DNA of 52,163 bases from Actinomycetes bacterium (GTDB lineage: Bacteria > Actinomycetota > Acidimicrobiia > Acidimicrobiales > GCA-2861595): NCBI GenBank assembly GCA_023264975.1, contig JAHFUS010000023.1:1-52163 (forward strand), written 5' to 3'. Of the stretch, positions 8,316 through 16,237 are shown piece after piece. The notes under the pieces were generated by a model. It did not search any database. It saw only the letters and a program-made list of their open reading frames with translations, and had not been told where the DNA came from. Within the stretch, counting starts at the first letter, position 1. Every line of letters begins with the position of its first letter. Both the position numbers and the translations under genes were made by a program.

Positions 8316-8805
8316 CCCATGTCCCCCCTTCGGTCCGAGGCCTCGTCGCGTCAGGCCCGTTCGGACCGGGCGCGAACGTACCACCGGCGGTTCAGCCGTC
8401 CATCAGCGACAGCTTTGTTCGGTCGCCACCCGACGCGTAGGCGGGGTCGGGGGCGATAGGGACATTTCCGGGGGCTCGCCCACGATCCGCCGGCGGGGAC
8501 CTACTCGGCGCGACGCTCGGGCGCCGGGCGCCGGGGGATGGCGCTGCCGGCGCCCGAGACGCGCTCGCCGGCTCGGGCGCCCGGGCGAACCGGCAGGCAC
8601 CGCCGACGGAACCACCGGCTCCACGGGAGCCGGACACCGTCAAGATCGTGGAGCGACCCGCTTCACCTGCTCGGGCTGCACCGGTGCCCCAGGGTTACCC
8701 GGCCCACAGGGTGCCCAAACAGCTCTCCTGCATGTCGTCGCGAGTGCCAGGATCGACTTGTTCCCGGGCCCGATGGGAACGAGAAAGACCACCGGGGTGT
8801 TCTAC
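8316..8805. other. Long intergenic region with GC-rich inverted repeats before the sigma gene
   Basis: About 490 bases lie between the divergent lipoprotein and sigma-factor genes. Bases 8516-8527 pair perfectly with 8547-8558, and a second near-copy of the left arm at 8572-8583 could pair with the same middle segment. Two mutually exclusive hairpins are therefore possible. A further 8-bp hairpin lies at 8615-8633. No supported coding sequence was seen. The region may hold a structured leader for the sigma gene. Confidence 0.45.
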
Positions 8806-9783
8806 ATGGTCACCCCCCGACCACGGACACCGGGACCGCCGATGCAGAGGAAGCGAACAGGCACCGAACCGCAGGAAGACCTGGTACGTCTTTATCTCAA
8901 CGAGATCGGCCGGTACCCCCTGCTCATGAAGGCAGACGAGGAACGCCTTGGCGAGGCCGTGGCCCAGGGCCTGGCGGCGGCCGCCGAGTTGGCCGTGCCC
9001 GGCCCCGCCCTGGCGGCCGCCCGGCGCCGCCGGCTGCGCTCCCAGGTGCAGGCGGGCGAGCGGGCCACCACCGAGTTCTGCCAGGCCAACCTCCGACTCG
9101 TGGTGTCGATCGCCAAGCGCTACCAGGCGTCCGGAGTTCCCCTGCTCGACCTTGTGCAGGAGGGCAACCTGGGCCTGCTCCACGCCGTCGAGAAGTTCGA
9201 CCACAAGAAGGGGTTCAAGTTCTCCACCTACGCCACGTGGTGGATCCGCCAGGCCATCACCCGCGGCATCGCCAATACGGGCCGCACCATCCGCCTGCCC
9301 GTCCACGCCGGCGACCTGGTCAGCCGGGTGCAGCGGGGATCGGCCCGCCTCGAGGTGCGCCTCGGGCGCCGGCCCACGGCGGAGGAGCTGGCCGCCGAGG
9401 TCGATCTCACCCCGGCCCGGGTGGCCGAGGTGCTGGCCATGTCCACCGAGGCGGTGTCGATCTCGGCGCCGCTGTCGGACGATGGCGACGGCGAGTTGGG
9501 CGACATGATGGAGGACGTGACCGCCGTGTCGCCCCTCGAGCAGGTGATCGCCGATGCCGTGCCCTACGAGATGGTCCGCCTGTTGGCTCTGCTCGACGAG
9601 CGGGAGCGGGAGATCCTGCGGCTTCGCTACGGGCTGGACCAGGGCGAGCCCCGCACGCTGGAGGAGGTGGGCGAGCGCATGCACCTCACCCGGGAGCGGA
9701 TCCGCCAGATCGAGTCACGGGCGCTGTGCAAGCTGCGCCATCCGTCTCTCGACACCGGCGCCCGCGACCTCCTGTCCGGCTGA
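8806..9783 (+). CDS. RNA polymerase sigma-70 family factor (primary-like, group 1/2)
   Basis: The protein has about 325 residues and carries regions 1.2 to 4. Region 1.2 reads DLVRLYLNEIGRYPLLMKADEE and region 2 reads ANLRLVVSIAKRY, LLDLVQEGNLGLLHAVEKFD and FSTYATWWIRQAI. Region 3 has RPTAEELAAEVDLTPARV and region 4 has REREILRLRYGL and LTRERIRQIESRALCKLR. It lacks the long acidic region 1.1 of the housekeeping factor, so it is more likely a group-2 (SigB-like) factor. It would direct RNA polymerase to consensus promoters such as the many -10 hexamers in this window. Starts at 8773, 8806 and 8842 are all in frame; 8806 is a compromise, as none has a strong ribosome-binding site. Confidence 0.92.
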   Translation: MVTPRPRTPGPPMQRKRTGTEPQEDLVRLYLNEIGRYPLLMKADEERLGEAVAQGLAAAAELAVPGPALAAARRRRLRSQVQAGERATTEFCQANLRLVVSIAKRYQASGVPLLDLVQEGNLGLLHAVEKFDHKKGFKFSTYATWWIRQAITRGIANTGRTIRLPVHAGDLVSRVQRGSARLEVRLGRRPTAEELAAEVDLTPARVAEVLAMSTEAVSISAPLSDDGDGELGDMMEDVTAVSPLEQVIADAVPYEMVRLLALLDEREREILRLRYGLDQGEPRTLEEVGERMHLTRERIRQIESRALCKLRHPSLDTGARDLLSG

Positions 9784-9802
9784 CGGGCGGGCGCTTCACG
9801 CC

Positions 9803-9808
9803 TACGCT
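9803..9808 (+). promoter_or_regulatory. Leaderless-type -10 hexamer TACGCT for the ferredoxin gene
   Basis: The hexamer ends 9 bases before the ATG at 9818, so transcription would begin at or next to the start codon. Confidence 0.55.
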
Positions 9809-9817
9809 GGGACCGCC

Positions 9818-10024
9818 ATGGCGCTCGAGATCGAGGTCGACCCCGCCCGGTGCAACGGGTCGGCCGCCTGCGTGCGGCTGGCACCGGGCGTCTTCCACAT
9901 CGACCGGGGCATGGCCATGGTGATCGACGAGGACGCTGCCCCCGAGGCGGCCGTTCTGGTGGCGGCCAATGAGTGCCCCACCGCAGCCATCACCCTCACT
10001 CGCGATGGTGTCCCGATCACCTGA
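9818..10024 (+). CDS. Ferredoxin, 3Fe-4S single-cluster type
   Basis: The 68-residue acidic protein begins MALEIEVDPARCNGSAAC. Cysteines at 12 and 18 and a third at 53 in ECPTAAI form the C-x5-C...CP set typical of small actinobacterial ferredoxins that partner cytochromes P450 or other oxygenases. The fourth ligand position of 4Fe-4S proteins is not Cys, so a 3Fe-4S cluster is expected. The redox partner is not in the window. The ATG at 9818 lies directly behind a -10 hexamer. The longer open frame from 9554 lies out of frame within the sigma gene and is not supported. Confidence 0.9.
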   Translation: MALEIEVDPARCNGSAACVRLAPGVFHIDRGMAMVIDEDAAPEAAVLVAANECPTAAITLTRDGVPIT

Positions 10025-10082
10025 TGCCGGTCGGGGTCGTCCGGGCTTGATCTTCAAGGCGGCAGGCCTTGGCCGGTCACTC

Positions 10083-10106
10083 GTCCTCGACCCGCGGGTC
10101 GGGGAC
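10083..10106. terminator. 24-bp near-perfect palindrome between convergent genes
   Basis: The sequence from 10083 to 10106 is self-complementary apart from one pair, with CGACCCG and CGGGTCG at its centre. It lies between the ends of the ferredoxin gene (plus) and the ATPase gene (minus) and could end transcription from both sides. There is no T-tract. Confidence 0.45.
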
Positions 10107-10121
10107 CGGGGGCGGACCGGC

Positions 10122-10865
10122 TCAGGCCTTGACGAGTCGCTCGACGAGGGCCGCCACCGCCAGCATGGCGGGCGAGCCCGACTCGGTGTCGAAGGGTGCC
10201 ACGCCGAGGTGGTCGGCCCGCTCGACCGCAGGGTCCTCCACCACGGGCACGACCTCTACCCCGAGGATCTCGGCCAGCCGGGCGACGTCGTCGGGCCCGT
10301 TGGAGCGGTTGGCGATGCCGAGGATTTTCTGCACGCCCATTGACTCGGCCAGCCGGCAGGCGCGCCGGGCCACCTCGACGGACTTGGCGCTCGGCTCAGC
10401 CACCACCAGTACGGTGTCGTCAGGGCCGGGCCTGGCCCACATGAGGTCGTTGAGGCCGGCCTCCAGGTCGGCGACGACGGTGCGGTGGTCCGACGGCAGG
10501 GAGCCGAAGAACTGGCGGGTGGTGTTGTGCGACCCACAGCACAGGCACGCGTCGCTCGGCCGCTCGATCTTGCCGGTGGCGATCAGCACGATGCCGTTGG
10601 GGGCCCCCAGGCCGTAGCGGGCCAGCAGATCGTCGGGATCGGGCGTGGGGTCGTTGTGGGTGTGGCCGCTGGCCAGCAGGGCGTTGAGGATCGGTTCCAT
10701 CGTCTCCACGGAGTCCCGCGGGAGGCCGATGGAGATGCCCAGGTTCGGGTTTGGATCGGCGTCGACGGCCACGACCGTGTGGCCCGCCTCGGCCAGCCCG
10801 CGGATGAGGGCGCCCGCAATGGTGGTCTTGCCCGATCCGCCTTTGCCGGTGATGGCGATCTTCAC
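10122..10865 (-). CDS. CooC-like MinD/ParA-family ATPase
   Basis: The 247-residue protein starts VKIAITGKGGSGKTTIAGAL, a deviant Walker A (KGGSGKT) with the signature Lys. DADPNPNLGISIG follows in the switch region, and VVADLEAGLNDLMW is the Walker B strand. The stretch DACLCCGSHNTTRQFF carries the Cys pair that in CooC (CO dehydrogenase maturation) binds nickel at the dimer interface. A role in metallocentre assembly is therefore plausible, but no CO dehydrogenase lies nearby. The GTG at 10865 is chosen because AGGAGGT lies just upstream and it places the P-loop at the N-terminus. The start overlaps the stop of the upstream ATPase by four bases (GTGA), so the pair is translationally coupled. 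Confidence 0.88.
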   Translation of the reverse strand: MKIAITGKGGSGKTTIAGALIRGLAEAGHTVVAVDADPNPNLGISIGLPRDSVETMEPILNALLASGHTHNDPTPDPDDLLARYGLGAPNGIVLIATGKIERPSDACLCCGSHNTTRQFFGSLPSDHRTVVADLEAGLNDLMWARPGPDDTVLVVAEPSAKSVEVARRACRLAESMGVQKILGIANRSNGPDDVARLAEILGVEVVPVVEDPAVERADHLGVAPFDTESGSPAMLAVAALVERLVKA

Positions 10866-11965
10866 AGCGACACCTCCTGAGGTAGGAACAGCCCGGCGAG
10901 TTGTTCGACGGCCTTCACGGCCGCAGCGTCGGGGCAGTAGTCGATGGGAGCCACGCCGAGACGCTCGGCGGCGGCGACCTCGGAGTCGTACGGAATGCGC
11001 AGGACCGGCTCGAGCCCCTCGTGGTCGGGCTCGTCGCGGAAGCGATTGGCCACCACGACCGTGGGCACGTCGTTCACCATGGGCAGCAGCCGCCTGGCCG
11101 TGAGACCGGACCGCCACGCCGGGCCGACGACCACGATGACCCGGTCGGCGAAGGAGTGGTAATGCTCGAACGGGGTGGTGGGGCCGGCCTCCATGTCGCC
11201 CAGCACGTCCCAGTCGGGCTCGCCGAAGCCGTTGAGGATCTGGCGCATGGCCACCACGGTCTGCTTGGCCGCCTGCTTCTCGGGCTCGTCGATCTTGCCC
11301 AGGCTGAGGAACCGGACGCCGTCGGGGGCGATGGCAGCGTGGCGGTCGACCGCCTGTTCAGGCGTGACGCCCGACGCCAGGCGCCATCCGTAGGCCGCCC
11401 CGGCGTGTTCCTCCACCGACATGGGGACGCCGGTGGCCTCCTCGCCCTCGCCCTCGCCCTCGCCCATGCCCATGCCCATGCCGAGGCCGAGGCTGATGGC
11501 CAGGCCGGGACAGGTGTCGAGGTCGGCGGCCAGGATCTTGCGGCCCTGGCGGGCGAGGATCCGGCCCAGGGTGGCTGAGATCATGGTCTTCCCCGACCCG
11601 CCCTTACCCACCACGGCGATGCGCAGGCCGAGGCGCCGGCGTGCGGCGTCACGGGTGGCCGCGTCGACCGCGTCGATCTCCTTGCGGGCGTCGGTGACCG
11701 CCGACTCCATGCCCTCCCGGTGGGCATCCAGCTCGGCCTCGAACCGCTGCAGGCGGCGGGCCGCGCCGCCCGATGCCCGGCTCTCGCGCAGGTAGCGCTC
11801 GGCCTGGCGCTCGACGCCCATCCATGCCAGGCAGCGGTCAGGCTGGCCGGCAGTCTCCTCGGCCCGCGCCCGCACGGCATCGACCACCGCCGCCTGGCTG
11901 TTCAGGTGGTCGAGAAAGTTCGTCTCTCTGGGGCTGCGGTCCCCTCCGGCGCCTGGCCCTGCCAT
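10862..11965 (-). CDS. CooC/MinD-like ATPase with N-terminal helical extension
   Basis: The 367-residue product has about 115 residues of mostly helical, charged sequence (for example QAERYLRESRASGGAARRLQ) before a P-loop, IAVVGKGGSGKTMISATLGR. DLDTCPGLAISLGLG follows. Then comes an odd low-complexity run of three Gly-Met and four Gly-Glu units at 11448-11490, which may be a slippage-prone insertion. Walker B reads DVLGDMEAGPTTPFEHY. It is a paralogue of the ATPase immediately downstream but lacks its CLCC motif. The ATG at 11965 follows GAGGGA. The two overlapping ATPases may form a heterodimer or act in sequence; their target is unknown. Confidence 0.85.
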   Translation of the reverse strand: MAGPGAGGDRSPRETNFLDHLNSQAAVVDAVRARAEETAGQPDRCLAWMGVERQAERYLRESRASGGAARRLQRFEAELDAHREGMESAVTDARKEIDAVDAATRDAARRRLGLRIAVVGKGGSGKTMISATLGRILARQGRKILAADLDTCPGLAISLGLGMGMGMGEGEGEGEEATGVPMSVEEHAGAAYGWRLASGVTPEQAVDRHAAIAPDGVRFLSLGKIDEPEKQAAKQTVVAMRQILNGFGEPDWDVLGDMEAGPTTPFEHYHSFADRVIVVVGPAWRSGLTARRLLPMVNDVPTVVVANRFRDEPDHEGLEPVLRIPYDSEVAAAERLGVAPIDYCPDAAAVKAVEQLAGLFLPQEVSL

Positions 11966-12069
11966 AGTTCCCTCGCTATTTCCAAAGTCGCGACCTGCCA
12001 GGGTACCCGCCCCGCCACCCAGTCCGTCGAGGCCGGCGCGGCCCGGCCGACGGGGCCGCCGCCGTGTCG

Positions 12070-12075
12070 TAGCGT
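12070..12075 (+). promoter_or_regulatory. Leaderless-type -10 hexamer TAGCGT
   Basis: The hexamer ends 6 bases before the ATG at 12082. Confidence 0.6.
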
Positions 12076-12081
12076 GAGCCA

Positions 12082-12510
12082 ATGAAGGTCACCATGATGC
12101 TCTGTGACGCGGCCCAGGTGGCCGACGGCAAGCTCTTCATCCTCGGGGGCGGGTGGAGCATCACCGGCCCGGACCCGGCCCCGTCCGCCATCGCCTTGAA
12201 GCTCGAGGTCGACTGGAACGAGGCAGGGGTTTCCCACCACTGGGAGCTGTTCCTCGTCGATGCCGACGGCCGGGAGGTGCGCTTCGACACGGCGGAAGGC
12301 TCGCAGGCCGTCGAAATCCGGGGCGACTTCACCGTGCAGCGGCCCCAGGGTGTTCCCGAGGGCACCCCGGTCGACCTGCCCCTCGCCATCAACCTCGGTC
12401 CGCTGCCCCTGCCCCCGGGCGGTCGCTACACCTGGCGCTTCACGGTGGACGGCGAGGCCAACGAGGCCTGGTCGCTCGGCTTCACCAACCGGCCCGCCGT
12501 CACGGCCTGA
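12082..12510 (+). CDS. DUF6941-like conserved protein
   Basis: The 142-residue protein opens MKVTMMLCDAAQVADGKLFI followed by LGGGW. This matches my memory of the DUF6941 family, small actinobacterial proteins with a beta-sandwich look; the rest is alternating beta strands (HHWELFLVDADGRE, YTWRFTVDG). No signal peptide or membrane segment is present, and the function is unknown. The gene is transcribed divergently from the ATPase pair and convergently with the membrane protein, whose stop lies two bases beyond its own. Confidence 0.75.
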   Translation: MKVTMMLCDAAQVADGKLFILGGGWSITGPDPAPSAIALKLEVDWNEAGVSHHWELFLVDADGREVRFDTAEGSQAVEIRGDFTVQRPQGVPEGTPVDLPLAINLGPLPLPPGGRYTWRFTVDGEANEAWSLGFTNRPAVTA

Positions 12511-12512
12511 GC

Positions 12513-13631
12513 TCAGCCGTCGTCGTTGCCGCCGGTCGAGGGGCGGGAGCGGTCCTGGCGCACCACCAGGGGCGGGCGGCGGAAGGCGGCTCCACGGTCG
12601 GACGACCACGGGGCGTCGGGGGCCATGGTGAGAGCGGCCAGGGCGATGAGTGGCGCGTCGTAGGTGACGCGCCACCCGGCGAAGTCCAGCCAGGCCTGGT
12701 CCCGGTCTGCCCTGAGGGGCACGCCGGCGGCGGCCAGGCGGTCGCACACCGCGTCGTACTCGGCCCGGGTGACCGAGATGGGGTCGCCCTGGTGCGGGTC
12801 CGGGTCGTAGGGGATCTGGAAGAAGTCGGACAGGTGGCGCAGGGCCACGTAGCCGGCCCGGATGCACAGGTCGGCCTCGGGCTCCCTCGGCCCGTCCACT
12901 GTCGACGTCCGGAGGGCGGCCGCGTCGAGGACGGCGCCCGCCGCCGTGACCCACGACTGGGTCGGCTGGGCCGATCGGAAGAACACGAGGGCGGGCAGCG
13001 ACGTGTGCGTCTCCTCCAGGTCGGCGAACCAGTTCTCCCAGTCCTTCCATACGGCGGAGAGCCCGCCGTCCCACTGGATGAGGTGGTACCGGATGATCAT
13101 GTTCGGGCCCGACGGGGGGTTGTCGGCCCGCACCTCGAGGAGGGCCACCGCCACCTCCCGTCGGTTGAACGAGGTGTAAAGGCTGGGCAGGTAGGTGATG
13201 AGCAGGGCCAGCAGGCCGATGCCGATTCCCGCCTCGACGAAGCTGAGCGTCTCGCTCGGCAGGTCGCCCGCCGCCCGCGATCCCAGGGTGAACAGGGACG
13301 ACCCGGACAGCTCGTACGCCGCCCGGGCCGTCCGGGACTGCTGCAGCCCCCAGTACATGGCCGAGAAGCCCACATGCACGATGGCCAGCCACACCGCCGG
13401 CAGCAGGAGCATGCTGAGTGGTCCGAGCAGGGCCATGCGGCGGTCGCGTCGCTCGAAGGTGGGCCGGGAGCCCATGAAGACCCGCAGGACGCCGCGCACG
13501 CTCTCGAAGACGACCCGTGCGATGACGGACTGCAGGGGACGGGGGACGACCATGGTGCGCACCGCCGAGGAGAGCGACCAGACGGACAGGCCGGCGCCGG
13601 CCGCGAACACCGGGAGCCGTTCGATGCTCAT
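12513..13631 (-). CDS. Conserved hypothetical membrane protein
   Basis: The 372-residue protein has three hydrophobic segments, at about 8-27, 70-98 (LLGPLSMLLLPAVWLAIVHVG) and 138-160 (GIGIGLLALLITYLPSLYT). A soluble C-terminal part of about 200 residues follows. It is acidic and Trp/Asp-rich (IRYHLIQWDGGLSAVWKDWE) and ends in a disordered Arg/Ser/Gly tail. The arrangement suggests an N-terminal membrane anchor with a large cytoplasmic domain. I do not recognise a named family. The ATG overlaps the stop of the glycosylase gene by four bases (ATGA), so the two are co-transcribed. Confidence 0.7.
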   Translation of the reverse strand: MSIERLPVFAAGAGLSVWSLSSAVRTMVVPRPLQSVIARVVFESVRGVLRVFMGSRPTFERRDRRMALLGPLSMLLLPAVWLAIVHVGFSAMYWGLQQSRTARAAYELSGSSLFTLGSRAAGDLPSETLSFVEAGIGIGLLALLITYLPSLYTSFNRREVAVALLEVRADNPPSGPNMIIRYHLIQWDGGLSAVWKDWENWFADLEETHTSLPALVFFRSAQPTQSWVTAAGAVLDAAALRTSTVDGPREPEADLCIRAGYVALRHLSDFFQIPYDPDPHQGDPISVTRAEYDAVCDRLAAAGVPLRADRDQAWLDFAGWRVTYDAPLIALAALTMAPDAPWSSDRGAAFRRPPLVVRQDRSRPSTGGNDDG

Positions 13632-14410
13632 CGGAGCGAGGCAGCGGGCGACGCCAGATCTGCGGCTTCAGGGCCGGCCAGGCCGGCGGCGGCGGCCAGG
13701 TGGGCGGCCAGGGCGGCCCGGGAGGCGTGTGCGTTCAAGCCGCTGGTGGAGGGCATGACATAGGACGGCTGACCACCGAACGGTTCGGGCTGGGGGCCGG
13801 CCACCGCCCGAGTATCGAAGGCCGCTCGCCAGCCGGCCAGGCCCACGAAGCACACGACGTCCGGCCGGAGCCAGCGCACCAGGCGCTCCACCCGAGCCGC
13901 TCCCTCGCGGTACTCATCGGCGGTGAGCTCTGCCGCGCCCACCGTGGCCCGCTTCACCAGGTCGGTCATCCCCACGCCACATGCCTTCAGCGCGTGCAGC
14001 GGGTCGCGGTCGCGCTGCACCAGGCCGGCGTCGAGTGCGGCCGGCCAGAACCGGTTCCCGGGCCGCGCATACCCCACGCCCCTGTCGGCCGAGTAGATGC
14101 TGGGATTGAGCCCGCAGATCAGGACCCGCATGCTCGGGCCGACCACGTCGGGCAGGGTGCGCAGCCTGGTGGCGCCGGCCACGATCGCGCTCCCCGACAC
14201 CGTCAGGCCGACGACGCCGAAGCCGGCCCCGGCCAGCACGGGAGCGAGATCGTCGGGCGCCCACCGTGGGCCGTCGCCGTGATGATGGTGCACCACGAGC
14301 GTGACGTGGTCGTCCGGCATCAGCGAGCGATGGAGTGCGGCCAGGGCGAGGGGCAACTGCCGCTGCGGCACGCGCAGGTCGGAGGCGTCGGTTCCCGGCT
14401 GCTCCACCAC
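13628..14410 (-). CDS. Mug-type (G/U mismatch) DNA glycosylase with a partial methyltransferase-like N-terminus
   Basis: Residues from about 93 form a uracil-DNA glycosylase of the Mug/TDG group. MRVLICGLNPSIYSADRGVG carries the catalytic-loop Asn, ARPGNRFWPAAL is the following core motif, and VMPSTSGLNAHAS is the DNA-intercalation loop. It should remove uracil or damaged pyrimidines from G mismatches. Residues 1-90 (QRQLPLALAALHRSLMPDDH, then FGVVGLTVSGS) resemble only the C-terminal half of a class I methyltransferase fold. It looks like a fusion whose front half is gone. The GTG at 14410 sits 9 bases after a TACCGT hexamer, which supports this shortened start as real. A shorter protein starting at the internal Met near residue 93 is an alternative. 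Confidence 0.85.
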   Translation of the reverse strand: MVEQPGTDASDLRVPQRQLPLALAALHRSLMPDDHVTLVVHHHHGDGPRWAPDDLAPVLAGAGFGVVGLTVSGSAIVAGATRLRTLPDVVGPSMRVLICGLNPSIYSADRGVGYARPGNRFWPAALDAGLVQRDRDPLHALKACGVGMTDLVKRATVGAAELTADEYREGAARVERLVRWLRPDVVCFVGLAGWRAAFDTRAVAGPQPEPFGGQPSYVMPSTSGLNAHASRAALAAHLAAAAGLAGPEAADLASPAASLR

Positions 14411-14419
14411 TGGGCACCG

Positions 14420-14425
14420 ACGGTA
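14420..14425 (-). promoter_or_regulatory. Leaderless-type -10 hexamer TACCGT for the glycosylase gene
   Basis: On the minus strand the hexamer ends 9 bases before the GTG at 14410. Confidence 0.5.
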
Positions 14426-14453
14426 GCGCCGTCCTCCCGTGGCGAGGCCGCCG

Positions 14454-14459
14454 TAGCCT
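14454..14459 (+). promoter_or_regulatory. Leaderless-type -10 hexamer TAGCCT for the lipoprotein gene
   Basis: The hexamer ends 7 bases before the ATG at 14467. Confidence 0.6.
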
Positions 14460-14466
14460 CGGGGTC

Positions 14467-15330
14467 ATGCGTACCCTCCAGCGGCCGTTGCCGACGCTTG
14501 TCGGCCTTCTCGCAGCTCTCGTCGTCGCCGTCGCCGGGTGCGCGGGCGACGACAGTGCGGGTGGGACGTCGGGGGCCCGGGCGCTCCTCACCGGCGCCCC
14601 GGCGAAGACCATCGACGCCGGGTCGGCCCGCATCGCTGTCGACGCCAGCATCGAGGGTCAGCGCCGTGGCACCTTCGCCGGCCAGGGCGAGTTCGACTTC
14701 GAGACCGAGCGGGGACGTCTCGAGCTTGATCTCGGCCCCCTCGGGCTGGCGGGGGCGTCGAAGACCGAGGTGCTGCTGGACGCCGATCTCGTCTACCTGA
14801 AGCTCGGTGCGGCCCTGCCCGGCCTGGGCCAGAAGCCATGGGTGCGCATCGACCTCGGCGCCCTCAAGGCCGGTCAGGGGGACGGCATCGAGGCGCTGCG
14901 CCAGCTGCGGGCCAACGACCCCCGAGCGGTGATCAACGAGCTGCGGGGCGCCACCGGCGACGCGACCAAGATCGGCACCGAGGCCGTCCGGGGCACCGAC
15001 ACCACGCACTACAAGACCACCGTCGACCTCGACAGGGCCGCCGCTGCTTCCCCCTCATCCGTCCGTGACGACCTGGCCGAGGTGGCGCGCCAGCTGGGCA
15101 CCTCGAAGCTGGCCGTGGAGGCGTGGCTCGACGCCGACGGCCGGATCCGGCGGCTGCAGTACACGATCGATCTGGCGGATCTCGACGAGGACGCGCCGGC
15201 CAAGCGCACGGGGGAGGGCATGGTGGTCGCCCGGCTGGAGCTCTACGAGTTCGGCGTCGAGGTCGCCGTCGCACCGCCGTCCGCCGACCAGACGACCGAC
15301 CTGGCTGAGCTGCTGGGCACTGGCCGCTGA
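14467..15330 (+). CDS. LprG/LppX-like lipoprotein
   Basis: The 287-residue protein has a signal peptide with lipobox VAVAGC (Cys about 25). A domain follows with SARIAVDASIEGQRRG, DFETERGRLELDL, VLLDADLVYLKLG, GTDTTHYKTTVDL and VEAWLDADGRIRRLQYTID. This order matches the LppX/LprAFG fold, a half-barrel that carries lipids or lipoglycans across the cell envelope in mycobacteria. A single copy without a linked transporter gene makes the cargo unknown. It would be anchored to the outer face of the cytoplasmic membrane. Confidence 0.85.
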   Translation: MRTLQRPLPTLVGLLAALVVAVAGCAGDDSAGGTSGARALLTGAPAKTIDAGSARIAVDASIEGQRRGTFAGQGEFDFETERGRLELDLGPLGLAGASKTEVLLDADLVYLKLGAALPGLGQKPWVRIDLGALKAGQGDGIEALRQLRANDPRAVINELRGATGDATKIGTEAVRGTDTTHYKTTVDLDRAAAASPSSVRDDLAEVARQLGTSKLAVEAWLDADGRIRRLQYTIDLADLDEDAPAKRTGEGMVVARLELYEFGVEVAVAPPSADQTTDLAELLGTGR

Positions 15331-15738
15331 CGGCTACCTCGTCGCGCAGGCGGCGCCGACCGTCACCGGCCGTGTGATGGCGTCGGCGATGAGCACGAGG
15401 GAACCGAGGACGAGCGCCGGGAAGATCGGTCGCGACGGTGCCCGGTGGCCCGACGAGCCCGTCGCGGTGGGGTCGGCTCGTGACAGCAAGCCTCGGTCCG
15501 CCATCGCCGGAAGCCGGCCAAGTCGATCTTCCGGGACGGGTCGGGCCGCGTTCCGGATGGCCAGCAGTGAAAAGGTCTTTCGGACGCGGTGTTCCAGAAA
15601 GCCTTGTCGCACAATGGTTTCTCGGAACGATGATGAGAAAGCCTTGTGGAACAAGGGATTCCGAATCGGAAATGCTTGACCTACGTGCCCCGTTCCTCTT
15701 TGATTTGTTGCTGTACTTCCCACTCCCAGGAGGATGGC
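15331..15738. other. AT-richer intergenic leader upstream of the HU gene
   Basis: This 408-base stretch is less GC-rich in its last 200 bases than the surroundings. A 12-base direct repeat, AGAAAGCCTTGT, occurs at 15596-15607 and 15636-15647, spaced 40 bases apart. A possible -35 TTGACC lies at 15676-15681 without a convincing -10. The HU message would have a leader of 50 bases or more, unlike the leaderless genes here. No coding sequence is supported. Confidence 0.45.
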
Positions 15739-16218
15739 GTGAACAAGGCTGAACTGATCGAGAAGGTGAGGGAGGTCGCAGGCCTCTCGAGAAGCCAGGC
15801 CGAGTCGGCGGTCGACGAGACCCTCGGCTCCGTGGTGTCCGCCATCAAGGCAGGCGACCGGGTGAGCCTGTTCGGGTTCGGGACCTTCAACGCGTCGGCG
15901 CGGGCAGCCCGCACGGGCCGCAACCCGCGGACAGGAGAGGCAGTGAAGATCCCCGCCTCGAAGGGCGTCCGGTTCTCACCTGCAGCCGCGTTCAAGGCTG
16001 CTCTCAACCCCAAGGCGGCGGCCAAGAAGGCGGCGCCTGCGAAGAAGGCTTCGAAGTCGGCGTCGCCGGCCAAGGCGAGCAAGACGGCACCGGCCAAGAA
16101 GGCGGCCCCCGCCAAACAGAGCGCACCGGCGAAGAAGGCGGCACCGGCGAAGAAGAGCGCACCGGCGAAGAAGGCGGCACCGGCCAAGAAGGCCGCCAAG
16201 TCCACCAAGAAGCGCTAG
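15739..16218 (+). CDS. hupB: HU-family DNA-binding protein with histone-like C-terminal tail (HupB-like)
   Basis: The 159-residue protein has an HU core in residues 1-90: VNKAELIEKVREVAGLSRSQ, then VSLFGFGTFNASARAARTGR and NPRTGEAVKIPASKGVRFSP, the DNA-embracing arm. The tail (about 95-159) consists of PAKK and AAPAKK units like those of mycobacterial HupB and histone H1. It bends and compacts DNA and probably acts as the main nucleoid protein. The GTG is fixed by AGGAGG at 15728-15733, five bases upstream, and is where the HU fold begins. The frame stays open for 31 codons upstream, but that part is not HU-like. Confidence 0.95.
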   Translation: MNKAELIEKVREVAGLSRSQAESAVDETLGSVVSAIKAGDRVSLFGFGTFNASARAARTGRNPRTGEAVKIPASKGVRFSPAAAFKAALNPKAAAKKAAPAKKASKSASPAKASKTAPAKKAAPAKQSAPAKKAAPAKKSAPAKKAAPAKKAAKSTKKR

Positions 16219-16237
16219 CGAAAGGCGGGACCAAGGG

